Of a stretch of DNA of 64,000 nucleotides, positions 42,530 to 52,508 are shown one piece after another. The stretch lies in contig CAVVCH010000061.1 of the NCBI GenBank assembly GCA_963746605.1, positions 124,001 to 188,000 on the forward strand. The letters are read 5' to 3'. Positions within the stretch are counted from its first letter, which is position 1; each line of letters begins with the position of its first letter. The notes below the pieces were generated by a model, which did no database searches, was not told the origin of the DNA, and worked only from the letters and a program-made list of their open reading frames with translations. The DNA is from CAVQSS01 sp963746605. GTDB taxonomy: Bacteria; Desulfobacterota; RBG-13-43-22. The position numbers and the translations under genes are program-made.

Positions 42530-45266
42530 TTAGAATTTAAACAGCTTTTCTATCAGTTGGGATTTCATCAGATCCCCTTCGATTTTCAGTTTTCCGCTAG
42601 TGAAGGCCTGCATGGCCGGCAATTGACCGGTGATCAGCCCCAGAAAGTCGGCATCGGCCATGTGGATGGTGGTGGTCGGCTTTGCATGAAGCCCCGGGCC
42701 TACGGTGCAGGAGGCCTCTTTGATCACCGCCTGCCAATCCCCGCCCTCGGGCCCGGAGATCCGGAACTGGAAGACCACGTCCACCCCGGCCGCTTTTTCG
42801 GCCTGAAAGGCCTCCGGCATCCGCTCGAACACGGACCGAACCGTAGGTCCGGAGGGTGAGGATTTGGCCGCCTCCGGCTCCCTTTGCCCGCCGGTCAGCA
42901 TTTCTCCCAGGGCCGCGGTGGCATTGTAAAATTCCTTTCCTCCTACGAGGGTGTTGATGGCCGTCCAATTTTGGTGAACCTCTTCCGGGGTAGGGACATT
43001 CCCTCCTTCACCGATCAGGATTCCCGGCCCGGAAACGATCGCCGCCTTGTTGAAATACCCCGCCCCGGCGTTGAAGACCTGGCCGGTCTCGGCGCAGGCG
43101 GCGGAGCAGAGATAGATGACCAAGGGGGCCGACGAATTCGGGTTTAAGTCTTTCAAAGAGATCGGGGGGCAGGATGTCTTCGGTCAGGCGAGTGGCGGCG
43201 ATAGGGGCCACGGTGTTGACCTTGATGTTGTATTTCTCGCCCTCCAGTTTCAAGGTGTTCATCAAGCCCACCAACCCCAGTTTGGCTGCCGAATAGTTGG
43301 CCTGTCCGAAATTGCCGAACAAACCGGCGGCCGAGGTGGTCAGGACGATTCGGCCGTATTGCTGTTCCCGCATCTGCCGGAGCGCCGGCCGGGTGACATA
43401 ATAGGCCCCATCCAGATGGACGGAGAGGACCTGATTCCAATCCTCGGAGTCCATCTTGAGCAGGGTCTTGTCCCGGAGGATTCCGGCGTTGTTGATCAGG
43501 ATATCCACGCGGCCAAAGGTCTCCAGGGCTTTCTCGACAATGGCTTCGCCGCCTGCGGGAGTGGATACGGAATCGTAACTGACCACGGCTTCGCCGCCCA
43601 GGGCCTTGATTTCTTCAACCACCCTGTCAGCCGGACCGGTAGAACCAGTGCCGGAACCGTCCCGGGAGCCGCCCAGATCGTTCACCACCACTTTCGCTCC
43701 GCGCTTGGCCAAGTCCAGGGCATAGGTCCGACCCAGACCGGCCCCGGCCCCGGTGACGATCGCCACCTGACCGTCAAATCGGATTTCGGCCTTTTTTTCC
43801 TCTGTTGTCGGCGGCTTGACCGGCAGAGGCACGGCTTTCCAGAAGTAGCCGGAGAACCCGCGGTCCTTATCGGTGTACCGCTTCCGGAAAGAGAGCCTGA
43901 CCGGCTGGCCGACCCAGACTTCGGCCAGTTCGCAATCGGTAAAATCGGCCATGAACCGCCCCCCGTCATCAAATTGGATCATGCCGTAGACTGCCGGCGG
44001 GTCGACAGAAACCGTCAACAGGTCTCCGGTAAAGGTCTTGATAAAGGCCGATTTTTCGGCAAACTCGTACTCTTCCTGGGTATGGAATTTCCGGCAGTCC
44101 GGGTTGACGCAGATATCCATTTTTGGAAACTGAGGGGTGCCGCAGGCCGTACAGCGGCCGCCCACCAGGCCGAGGATCATCTGCCGTTTCCGATAGAGGA
44201 CGGTCATGGCCGTCTGCGTGGGGGCCTCGGCCCTGATCCCCATCTCGGTCTGGATCAGGTCTCGGAACTTGAGGAATTTGGGATATTGGTCGATCGTCTT
44301 TTTGTTCTTCAGAGACCCTTCAATCCCCACCCGAGGGGCTAGATTTAGGATATGCTCGGTCACCCGGAAATACAGCGCGTCGCAGCCCTGTCCGAAACCG
44401 GCCAGCAGGATCCGATCTCCAGGCTTGGCCTGCTCCAGGGCTTGGGTAAACAGGACCAGGGGATGGGCGGCGCCGGTTTCCCCGCAGACCTCGTGGAGGT
44501 TGTCCTGAACTTTTTCCGGAGCAGCCCCCAGTTTCTTGGCGATGTTGCGGTGTTCGGCCTTGAAGAAGCAGGGGAAAACAAGCTTATCCACGTCGTCCAT
44601 GGTGATGGACAGTTTTTCAGGAGACCGTTTACCGCCGCGGGGATGATCTTGGCCATATCCTTCATCCCGGACCCAGCGCTCTTCCCACATGTAATCGTAT
44701 TTGTTTTGGGAGCCGCGGTAGTGATCGATAAAATCCAGAGAGAGGCTATAAGAACCCAGGAATTCAGCAATTACGCTGCTATTGCCGACCAGGAGTGAGG
44801 CGGCCCCGTCGCCGAACCACATCTCATAAAAATAGGCGGCCTTGGTCTCCCGCTTGTCGGCCGCGGTGACCAGGATGCTTTGGGGGACGCCTTCCCGAAG
44901 GGAGTTCAAGGCGGTGATCAGCGCGCTGGTGCCGGAACGAAGGGAGGCGGTAACGTCCTGGGTCAGCAGGTCATCCCGAAGGTTCAGGGCCGTTTTGACA
45001 ATAGCGGCGTTGAGGCGGTCGGCAAAGGGCAGCGTGGTGGAGCACAGGTAGAGGGCCTCCATCGCCGATTTATCCGCTCCCTTCAGGCAGTCCTGCGAGG
45101 CGGCAACGGCCATGGTCAGGCTGTCTTCATCCCAGTTGCAGAAAGAACGCTCACCCTGGGCGACCATGACGATGGCCGGGGCAAACCAGCCCATTTCCTG
45201 AAAGATGCTCATGCGGTTTAGACGGAGCCGGGGAAGGTAGCCGCCGTAGGATACGATGCCGATCAT
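42530..45266 (-). CDS. Four-domain fusion: HMG-CoA-synthase-like, DUF35, SDR, SCP2 (frameshifted)
   Basis: Order from the ATG at 45266 (aaggaggtccc upstream): HMG-CoA-synthase/thiolase-fold domain (1-~340); DUF35 zinc ribbon (CTACGTPQFPKMDICVNPDC) plus OB fold (~365-485); SDR (~500-735) with TGAGAGLGR, NNAG and YSAAK; SCP2 sterol-carrier domain. One extra base at 43129-43130 splits off the end: the long frame stops being sensible after LKPEFV, and the 42530-43156 frame resumes APLVIYLCSAACAETGQVFN. Repaired length is ~911 residues. In the synthase-like domain the expected catalytic Cys position reads TASLRSGTSAL and the His motif reads LVFPCFFKAEH, so it is probably non-catalytic. The SDR-SCP2 half is a close paralogue of that in the 47472 gene. 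Confidence 0.82.
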
Positions 45267-45284
45267 GGGACCTCCTTAAAATTC

Positions 45285-45350
45285 AAATCCGAAATTCGAC
45301 GCACGAAACTCGAAACAAAAAACAATATTCAAAATTCAAATGACCGAAAC
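45285..45350. repeat. Half copy of the AT-rich interspersed repeat
   Basis: 45285-45318 (aaatccgaaattcgacgcac onward) matches the left arm of the palindrome at 4700-4733. caatattcaaaattcaaatg follows. Here the right arm is missing. It separates the two SDR-SCP2 genes. Confidence 0.7.
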
Positions 45351-45365
45351 AACTTCACCTCCCGA

Positions 45366-47472
45366 TCAGAACTTAAAAAGTTTTTCTATGAGCTGGGATT
45401 TCATCAGGTCGCCTTCAATTTTCAGTTTGCCCGAGGTGTAGGCCTGCATGGCCGGCAGTTTTCCGGCCATCAAATCCAGGAAATCTTCGATCCGACATTT
45501 TAATGAGGGTCGTCGGTTTTTCGTGGAGCCCCGGGGTGGTAGTACAGGTCGCGTCTTTGATGGCGGTAAACCAATCTCCCCCGCCCGCTCCGGAAATCCG
45601 GAATTGAAAAACCACGTCCACCCCGGCGGCCTTGTCGGCCTGAAAGGCCCGGGGCATCTCATCAAAAACCGACCGAACGGTGGCCCCGGGGGCCTCGACC
45701 GGCGCCGCCTCGGTTGGGGAGGGGGGGCCGGTCAATAGGACGCCCAAGGCCTCGGTGGCATTGTAAAATTCCCGGGCCCCGGTCATCCGGAGAATGTCCG
45801 GCAGGCGGGCGGAAAGGCTCTCGGGAGAAGGGATCTGGTGCCCGTCGCTGAGCATTACCCCGGGACCGGAAAGTACGGCGGCCCGATTGAAAAAACCCAT
45901 CCCGGCATTATAGACCGCGCCGCTCACCGGGCATTGTTCGGCGCAGAGGTAGAGGACCAGCGGGGTTACGTATTCGGGTTTGAGCCGGGCGAAAAGATCG
46001 GGGGGCAGGATGTCCTCGGTCAGACGGGTGGCGGCGATGGGGGCCACGGCGTTGACCTTGATGTTGTATTTTTCGCCCTCCAGTTTCAACGTGTTCATCA
46101 AGCCCACTAACCCCAGCTTGGCCGCCGAATAGTTGGCCTGCCCGAAATTGCCGAACAGACCGGCCGCCGAGGTGGTCAGGACAATTCTTCCGTACCCCTG
46201 TTCCCTCATCCTTTGGAAGGCTGCCCGGGTTACGTAGAAGGCCCCGTCCAGATGAACGGCCCGGACCTGTTCCCAATCCGCTTTCTCCATTTTAAGCAGG
46301 GTCTTGTCGCGCAGGATGCCGGCATTATTGATCAGGATATCCACGCGGCCAAAGGCTTCGACGGCCCGCCGGGTGATGGCTTCCCCGCCTTCCGGGGTCG
46401 ATACGGAATCGTAGCTGGCCACGGCCTCACCGCCCAGGGCCATAATTTCCGCAACCACCCGGTCCGCCGGACCGGCCGATCCGGTCCCGGATCCATCCCG
46501 AGCGCCGCCCAGGTCATTGACCACCACCCGTGCGCCTCGCCGGGCCAGTTCCAGGGCGTAGGCCCGGCCTAACCCGGCCCCGGCGCCGGTGACGATGGCC
46601 ACCCGGCCGTCCAGGCGAATCTCCATCTTTGGGGTCTCCCCATATTCGAAGATTCCCTGGTCAATGACCACCTCGCCTGTCTCGGCGTTGATGACCCGCC
46701 AGAGGGCCTTCCCTTCGTCCACCCGCCAGATCTGGGTTTTGATGGCGTTCCCGGGATAAAGCGGGCTGCGGAAACGATTGGCCATCCGTCGTACCTTCTC
46801 CGGGGCGCCCGGGACCAGTTGCCGGATCAAGGCCCGGGAAGCATAGCCGTGGGTGCAAAGGCCGTGCATGATGGGTCGGGTAAAACCGGCCGTCTTGGCA
46901 AATTCCAAATCCACGTGCAGGGGGAAGATGTCCCCGGAAAGACGGTAAATCAGCGGCTGATCGACCGGGGGGGTAGCCGGCACCTCAAAATCCGGAGGTC
47001 GTTCCGGGAACGAAATGGCATTCTTAGGGGCATCTTCCCCGCCAAAGCCCCCGTCCAAACGTGCCAAGACGGTAACGATGCTGGTGAAAAGTTTTCGGCC
47101 GCCTTCATTCCGGGTGTCAAACTCGGCCACGATCAGCGCTCCCTTGTCGGGGCCTTTGTCGTAATAATGGGTGATGGCCCCCTCGGTTATCAGTTTTCCC
47201 TCCGAAGGGATGGGCTGGTGAAAGATCAACTCCTGCCCGGCGTGAAGAATTCCCGCCAGGTTGACATTGCTGATGGAGGCCAACTCCGGCATGAAATCGT
47301 ACAGCGTCACAATGCCAAAGCTCGGCAAGACCCTGAGGTCCTTTTCGTAACAGTAGTCTAGATCGGAAAAACCCGCACCCACGCCCAGGGCATAGAGGAC
47401 CGTGTCCTTCCAGGTATAGTCCTTGGAAAAGGGGCCGATCTTTTTTCCAATGCTGTCCAAGTTAAGGGCCAT
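45366..47472 (-). CDS. MaoC hydratase-SDR-SCP2 fusion (MFE-2-like), frameshifted
   Basis: From ATG 47472 (gggaggaaaaaag upstream): double hot-dog MaoC 2-enoyl-CoA hydratase (1-~285; PIMHGLCTHGYASRAL), then SDR 3-hydroxyacyl-CoA dehydrogenase (~290-540; TGAGAGLGR, YSAAK), then SCP2. Eukaryotic peroxisomal multifunctional enzyme 2 has the same three units in the order SDR-hydratase-SCP2; here the hydratase is first. One extra base at 45489 shifts the frame after TTLIKMSD; the other frame continues EDFLDLMAGKLPAMQAY to the stop at 45366. Repaired length ~701 residues. It supplies the two middle steps of beta-oxidation. Confidence 0.85.
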
Positions 47473-47517
47473 CTTTTTTCCTCCCGGTTCAAATTGTGCT
47501 GTTGGGTATCGCGCTGG

Positions 47518-48165
47518 TTAGGGGCTGTCGGCCCGGTTTTCTCCCCCTCTGTCGAAGGCCGGGATCAAGATATATTTCAAGGTCTCTTTGGCCAGCGCCA
47601 TGTATTCCGGACGTTCGATCTTAAGGAGCGACCGAAAAAAGGTTTCCCCGGAAATAAAATTATGAATGGCATTCATGATGACCAGGACCTGCATTTTAAC
47701 GGAAACGGAGACGCTTTCCTTGTCCCGGCTGAGACCCATGGAGCGGGCGATATCGGAAATGAATTCCGGAACCCTGAAATCCAGGCTGGTTTCAGGGCGG
47801 GTCTTTCCGAAATATCGAAAAAGGACCAGGTTGGATATTTCCGGGTGTTGGAAGAGAAAGGCCACAATCCGGTCGATGGAAATGTCCATTCTCTGGGCCA
47901 GGGGCCGCCCGTGGATTATTTTTTCCACGGCCACCAGTTGCTGGCGCAAGTCCTCGTTGATATCCAGGACCACGGCCTCGTAGAGGTCCCCTTTTTCGCC
48001 CCAATGGTAATACAGCGTGGAAATGTCAATACCCACCCGTTGGGCGATCATGCGGGTGGTCGTTCCATGATAGCCGTATTCACCAAAAAGCTGCCGGGCT
48101 ATCTTGAGGATCCGGGCCTTCATGGATTCCGGATCCCGCCGGGCTTTTTCCAAAGGGGTGCTCAC
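47518..48165 (-). CDS. TetR family transcriptional regulator
   Basis: 215 residues, GTG start with ggagaccgg upstream. N-terminal helix-turn-helix ARQLFGEYGYHGTTTRMIAQ and VGIDISTLYYHWGEKGDLYE is typical TetR. The C-terminal domain (~70-200) is a ligand-binding helical bundle. It is directly upstream of the acyl-CoA module on the same strand, 45 bases before the MaoC gene, and so likely controls it, perhaps in response to an acyl-CoA. Confidence 0.92.
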   Translation of the reverse strand: MSTPLEKARRDPESMKARILKIARQLFGEYGYHGTTTRMIAQRVGIDISTLYYHWGEKGDLYEAVVLDINEDLRQQLVAVEKIIHGRPLAQRMDISIDRIVAFLFQHPEISNLVLFRYFGKTRPETSLDFRVPEFISDIARSMGLSRDKESVSVSVKMQVLVIMNAIHNFISGETFFRSLLKIERPEYMALAKETLKYILIPAFDRGGENRADSP

Positions 48166-48477
48166 AACCGGTCTCCAAAAAATGTTTCCATCAAATGATG
48201 GAGAAACCCTAGCATGATGGGGGACAAAGTCAAGAGAAAATTTTGTGGAAAGTGCATTTCCAAAGAATTGCGCAGCAACTACTCAAAAAATCCACGAATA
48301 CCGAATTCGCAAACCGGGGAGGGTGTTCGACCCGAGGCAGGCTGACCGGGTTTTTAGTAACGAAATCGTAAAGGTGAATAGGTAACCCGGCGGAAAGGTC
48401 CCCTGACTCGAAAGGCCCACGGCCGGCTACCCCATGTTGGCCTCAGTCTTGCTGATCAACCGGTCAGGTGAACGGGT
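48166..48477. other. Gene-free interval with inverted repeats
   Basis: 312 bases between the TetR gene and a divergent prepilin gene. No credible frame. Complementary words occur: gctgaccgggt and accggtcagg, and ggtaacccggc with gccggctacc around 48381-48432. These suggest a structured RNA or repeat on the plus strand. I compared it by eye with c-di-GMP (GEMM) switches, common before pilin genes, and the conserved core is absent. Confidence 0.35.
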
Positions 48478-48888
48478 ATGGTTCTCATGAAAAAAGGTGT
48501 CAATTCAAATTCAGCCTCAAAAACGGGTGGCTTTACGCTGTTGGAAACGGTGATCGCCTTGGGCCTTTTTAGCCTGGTCCTTTTATTTTCCACCCACACC
48601 TTGGTAACCATCATCAAGACCAACGCCTTCAGCCAAAATCGAACCGGTGCCTTGGCCCTGGCCCAGGGGAAGCTGGAGTCTCTGAAGTCGCAGCCGGGGT
48701 TGGTCCTCACAGGGGAAACGGAGGCGCAGGTTACCAATGGAAACCTGCCGGTGGTTTACCGCCGAGAAACCTCCATTTCTCCGGGGACGCCAGTGGGCTG
48801 TGCCTTGGTGACCGTGAAAGTCACCTGGCCCTCGGAAACGGCCTCCAAACCGCACCAGGTGGAACTGGCCACCCTGATTGCCGAGTAA
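48478..48888 (+). CDS. Type IV prepilin-like protein (PilV/GspI type)
   Basis: 136 residues. Prepilin peptidase site GFTLLETVIALGLFSLVLLF follows a 17-residue polar leader (cleavage after Gly, E5 of the mature protein present). The C-terminal part is a short pilin head with one Cys. No other pilus genes are adjacent; minor pilin or pseudopilin role is possible. An in-frame ATG at 48487 could be the start instead. Confidence 0.85.
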   Translation: MVLMKKGVNSNSASKTGGFTLLETVIALGLFSLVLLFSTHTLVTIIKTNAFSQNRTGALALAQGKLESLKSQPGLVLTGETEAQVTNGNLPVVYRRETSISPGTPVGCALVTVKVTWPSETASKPHQVELATLIAE

Positions 48889-48960
48889 GAAAGGCGGCCG
48901 CCCCTATCAAACACCAGTTGCTTGGCGCGCGATGGAGTCGGAGGGAGCACCTGAAAAAGA

Positions 48961-49009
48961 CGAACGTCGAACATCGAACGTTCAACATCGAACATCGAAT
49001 TTTCGAAAG
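48961..49009. repeat. Tandem heptamer repeat
   Basis: Seven consecutive 7-mers of the form cgaacrt with substitutions (cgaacgt, cgaacat, cgaacgt, tcaacat, cgaacat, cgaattt, tcgaaag). A related stretch (caatgttcgacgttca) lies near 13240. It is upstream of the hybrid kinase start and would be in the reading frame if a farther start were used, which argues for the TTG at 49067. Confidence 0.7.
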
Positions 49010-49066
49010 CATTTGACACCGCGAGGAGATTTCTGGAGAATACCGTTTACTGGGGAGGGCATTCTA

Positions 49067-50728
49067 TTGAGAGAGAAAAAAACAAAGCCGCGTTCTTCCA
49101 AGTCCGCCATAAAACCAAAAGGGAACGGGGAATCCACCGTGGTTCTCCGGAAAGGTGCGCCCAGCCATCAGGGAGTCCTTCGCCAACTCCAGGCAGCCGA
49201 GGAAAAACTGCGAAGGACCGAGCACCGCTACCAGACACTGATCGAGAGTATACCGGATATCATTTACACGCTCGATTTGGACGGGTCCCTGAGCTATATC
49301 AGCCCCCGCTGGGAAACAATCCTCGGTCACAACGAATCCGAAGTGTTAGGCAGATTTTTTATTGAATTTGCCCCGCCGGAAGATCACCCTTTTTTAGTTC
49401 GAGTATTTAAGGACGTCCGGAACCATAAAAAAAATGTGGAGAACGTCCATTGGCATTATTTAAGGAAGGATGGAGCTCGTCGGTTTTTCTTAGGCAGTGC
49501 GGCCCCGCTCTATGATGAAGAAGGCCGGGTGACCGGTATGATCGGCATGGCCCGGGATGTGACCGACCACAAACGGCTGGAGGAACAGCTCCTGCAATCG
49601 CAAAAAATGGAATCCATCGGCAACCTGGCCGGAGGGATTGCCCATGATTTCAACAACCTCCTGGGGGGTATTTTAGGCTATGCGACCTTTGTGAAGAGAA
49701 AACTTTCGACCCGGGACAAAATCTATCAGTCGATCGAGGCGATTGAGCGATCGGCCCAAAGAGCGGCGGAATTAACCAAGCAGTTGTTGGGGTTCGCCCG
49801 GCGGGGGAAATTCCAGGTCAGGCCCATCGACTGTAACGCCTTGATCGGGGAGATCGTGCTCATCCTTCAGCGAACCATTGATCCCCGGATTGCCATTGAG
49901 GTGGACCCTGACCCGCGACTATCCCTTATTGAGGGCGACGAAGCCCAAGTCCAGCAGGCCCTGATGAATATTTGTCTAAATGCCCGAGATGCCATGCCCC
50001 AAGGGGGGACTTTAAAGATTGCCAGCCGAAATCAGCGGATGGTTCCGGATCAGGCTTCCCGCCAACGGGGAATGAAGGAAGGAAATTATATCCGTCTGAC
50101 CCTGGCGGATACCGGCACCGGCATGAGCCCAGAGGTTCGGGACCGGATTTTTGAGCCCTTTTTCACCACCAAGGCCAAAGGCCAGGGTACCGGACTGGGC
50201 CTGTCCATGGTCTACGGAATCATTCAGAACCATGGGGGGATGATCGAAATGCAAAGTCACGCCGGGAGAGGCAGTACCTTTTCGGTATTCCTTCCGGCCA
50301 TAGACTCCGCCGCTCTGAACGGCGAAGAGCTGCCCCCGGTCCTGGATATCCATCAGGGGCAGGAAACTATTCTCTTAGTCGATGATGAGGAAATTATCCG
50401 CGGGTTGGGCGTCGATATTTTGGAAGACCGCGGGTATCGGGTCTTTTCGGCCTCTGAGGGAAGGGAGGCCATCAGGATTTACCGGGAACGTATTCGCGAA
50501 ATCGATTTGGTCATTCTCGACGTGATGATGCCCGGCATTGGGGGAAAGGAAACCTATCGGCAGTTAAGGGCGATAAACCCGCAGGTTAAAGTGCTGCTTT
50601 CTTCCGGCTACAGTACCAATGGTGAAGTGGGCGAAATCCTTAAACAGGGTGTGTCCGGTTTCGTTCAAAAGCCCTATCGAGAAGAGGAACTGGCCGCCAA
50701 GGTGCGGGAAGTATTAGACATTCTATAA
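49067..50728 (+). CDS. Hybrid histidine kinase: PAS, HisKA, HATPase, receiver
   Basis: About 553 residues from TTG 49067, which has ggggagg 8 bases upstream. A PAS domain (~55-165; YQTLIESIPDIIYTLDLDGS, then DVTDHKRLEEQ), HisKA with IAHDFNNLLGGILGY, ATPase with NICLNARDAMPQGG, DTGTGMS and GTGLGLSMVYGI, then a receiver with acceptor Asp in LVILDVMMPG. No membrane segment, so cytoplasmic. DNA-binding output is absent; partner unknown. The open frame further upstream, to 48878, runs through the heptamer repeat and is not likely translated. Confidence 0.88.
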   Translation: MREKKTKPRSSKSAIKPKGNGESTVVLRKGAPSHQGVLRQLQAAEEKLRRTEHRYQTLIESIPDIIYTLDLDGSLSYISPRWETILGHNESEVLGRFFIEFAPPEDHPFLVRVFKDVRNHKKNVENVHWHYLRKDGARRFFLGSAAPLYDEEGRVTGMIGMARDVTDHKRLEEQLLQSQKMESIGNLAGGIAHDFNNLLGGILGYATFVKRKLSTRDKIYQSIEAIERSAQRAAELTKQLLGFARRGKFQVRPIDCNALIGEIVLILQRTIDPRIAIEVDPDPRLSLIEGDEAQVQQALMNICLNARDAMPQGGTLKIASRNQRMVPDQASRQRGMKEGNYIRLTLADTGTGMSPEVRDRIFEPFFTTKAKGQGTGLGLSMVYGIIQNHGGMIEMQSHAGRGSTFSVFLPAIDSAALNGEELPPVLDIHQGQETILLVDDEEIIRGLGVDILEDRGYRVFSASEGREAIRIYRERIREIDLVILDVMMPGIGGKETYRQLRAINPQVKVLLSSGYSTNGEVGEILKQGVSGFVQKPYREEELAAKVREVLDIL

Positions 50729-50768
50729 ATTCCTTGATTATCCTCCGGTATTGCGTTACATATTTTTG

Positions 50769-51491
50769 ATGTTAATCGAAGCCATGACCATGACGGAGTT
50801 TGACCAGCGGCTCCGCACGAACCGGACGGTCTTGATCCCGGTGGGTTCCGTGGAAGAACACGGCGATCATCTGCCCCTGGGCACAGATACAATTCACGCC
50901 TTTGAGGTCTGCCGCCTGGCCGGCGAACGAACCGGGGCTTTTGTCGCTCCGTCCGTCTTTTACGGGGTTTGTCGCAGCACCAGCCAGCATCCCGGAACCC
51001 TGACGATCTCCGGAAATACCTTGCGGGCCTTGATTGAGGATATCGGATCGGCCCTCTACCGGCAGGGGCTGCGCAATATGATCATCCTTTCAGGCCATGC
51101 CGGGGGGACCCACACCGCGGCTTTGGTCGAAGCGGGGGAAGCTCTGTTGGAAAAGCTTCCAGAGGCCCGAATCGCTGCCTTGAACATCTTGGATTTGGGG
51201 GCGGCGGTTTGGGAGCCGATCGTTGAAACCAAAGGGGACGCCCACGCCGGGGAGCTGGAGACATCGGTCATGATGGCTTTAAGGCCGGACTGGGTCAAGG
51301 GAAGCAGTCCGGAAGAGTATCCCCGTTTTCCAAAGGCCGTTCTGGTCCGGAATAAAAGAAAATTCTGGCCGGGAGGGGTTTGGGGTGATCCGGCCAAGGC
51401 CTCGTTGGAAAAAGGTGCGGCCCTTCTGGAAGCGACCACCGGGGCTCTGGTGCAATTGATCAATGTCCTGGAGAGCGGAGAGAGTCTATAG
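50769..51491 (+). CDS. Creatininase family protein
   Basis: About 240 residues. Metal-binding motifs PVGSVEEHGDHLPLGTDT and ILSGHAGGTHTAALVEAGE and a late AGELETSVMMALRPD fit the creatininase/MftE/formamide-hydrolase superfamily (PF02633). Members hydrolyse C-N bonds or process RiPP/cofactor precursors. No mft genes are nearby. Start uncertain: ATG 50769 or TTG 50751, neither with a good ribosome site. tlpA follows after 3 bases. Confidence 0.87.
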   Translation: MLIEAMTMTEFDQRLRTNRTVLIPVGSVEEHGDHLPLGTDTIHAFEVCRLAGERTGAFVAPSVFYGVCRSTSQHPGTLTISGNTLRALIEDIGSALYRQGLRNMIILSGHAGGTHTAALVEAGEALLEKLPEARIAALNILDLGAAVWEPIVETKGDAHAGELETSVMMALRPDWVKGSSPEEYPRFPKAVLVRNKRKFWPGGVWGDPAKASLEKGAALLEATTGALVQLINVLESGESL

Positions 51492-51494
51492 CTT

Positions 51495-52004
51495 ATGAAA
51501 TCAAATAAAAAAAAATTATTCCTGGTCCCTTTTATTCTTTTGATCCTTTGGTGGGCCCTACCCTGGGAACAAGCGCCCTTAGGGGCTCAAGGGGTGAGGG
51601 TGGCGCCTGATTTCATCCTCAAGGATCTCAGTCAAAAGAAAGTGAAATTATCCGACTATAAGGGCAAAGTGGTTATTTTGAATTTTTTTGCCACCTGGTG
51701 CCCCCCCTGCCGGGCGGAAATTCCCGATCTGATTAAATTATATCGTCTGAATAAAGAGAAGGGGTTGGTGGTCCTGGGGGTCTCCCTGGATATGGACGTG
51801 TCTCCCCAGGGCCTGGTGACCTTCGTAAAGAACATGAAAATCTCCTACCCGATCTTGATGGGAACCGCGGACCTGGCGGAAAAGTACCAAGTCAACGGGG
51901 TGCCGACCACTATCCTGATCAACCGGGAGGGGAAAGTGCACACTCGCTATGACGGTCTGGTGTCCGCCAGTCGTTTTGAAAAAGATTTTGGTAGTTTGCT
52001 GTAA
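51495..52004 (+). CDS. TlpA-family thioredoxin-like protein
   Basis: 169 residues with an N-terminal export signal or anchor (FLVPFILLILWWALPW) and a thioredoxin fold whose active site is WCPPC in FFATWCPPCRAEIPDL. The cis-Pro is in NGVPTTILI. Exported, membrane-tethered thiol:disulfide reductases of this type serve cytochrome c maturation or other periplasmic reductions. Overlap spacing with the creatininase gene suggests co-transcription. Confidence 0.9.
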   Translation: MKSNKKKLFLVPFILLILWWALPWEQAPLGAQGVRVAPDFILKDLSQKKVKLSDYKGKVVILNFFATWCPPCRAEIPDLIKLYRLNKEKGLVVLGVSLDMDVSPQGLVTFVKNMKISYPILMGTADLAEKYQVNGVPTTILINREGKVHTRYDGLVSASRFEKDFGSLL

Positions 52005-52049
52005 TCTTGATTTTATGTAATCAGGAACCCGCCAAAGGTACGCCGTTCT

Positions 52050-52508
52050 TCAAAGCAGCCTTTCCCGTCGGAGGATTTGTTCCACCTTTTTCTTAACATC
52101 AAAGGGCCGCTCCAACCCAAACCACCAAAGATCCGCTGATCCGGCAGTCGCGGGCTGGAATTGCAGATGGCCTATCCCGATCAAACGATGTACCACGCCC
52201 CGACGGACGACAACGGAACCAATTTCATCCAGAGGCATCTTTTTCACCTGAAGAAGACCCCCCCGCCCAAATTCCCGGCTAAAAATGCCGGAGGCGTATT
52301 TATAGGAAGAGTATTTTCTAATCAGGACTATAAAGGCGACCAAAACGGCGGCGATGAGCAACCCGGCCTCCGGGCTGAAGGGGGCTTCCGGGTTTATGAC
52401 CGGCCCGACACCGAAGATAAGAATGGCCGCGTAGAAAATGAAATAGCTTTTCCATGACGGCTTCAGACATAATTCTTCCCGGGAGGGATTGGCGGATGCT
52501 GGTTTCAT
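52050..52508 (-). CDS. Membrane PH-domain (DUF304/YdbT-like) protein
   Basis: 152 residues. Two hydrophobic helices (~24-42, ~50-66: YFIFYAAILIFGVGPV, LLIAAVLVAFIVLI), then a PH-like beta module with DEIGSVVVRRGVVHRLIGIG and LWWFGLERPFDVKKKVEQIL. Such bPH proteins are found in membranes of many bacteria; function not established. Convergent with tlpA. Confidence 0.72.
   Translation of the reverse strand: MKPASANPSREELCLKPSWKSYFIFYAAILIFGVGPVINPEAPFSPEAGLLIAAVLVAFIVLIRKYSSYKYASGIFSREFGRGGLLQVKKMPLDEIGSVVVRRGVVHRLIGIGHLQFQPATAGSADLWWFGLERPFDVKKKVEQILRRERLL

Noticed and set aside
48300..48477. c-di-GMP (GEMM) riboswitch
   Set aside because: The conserved core (cgcaaagcc with its partner) is absent.
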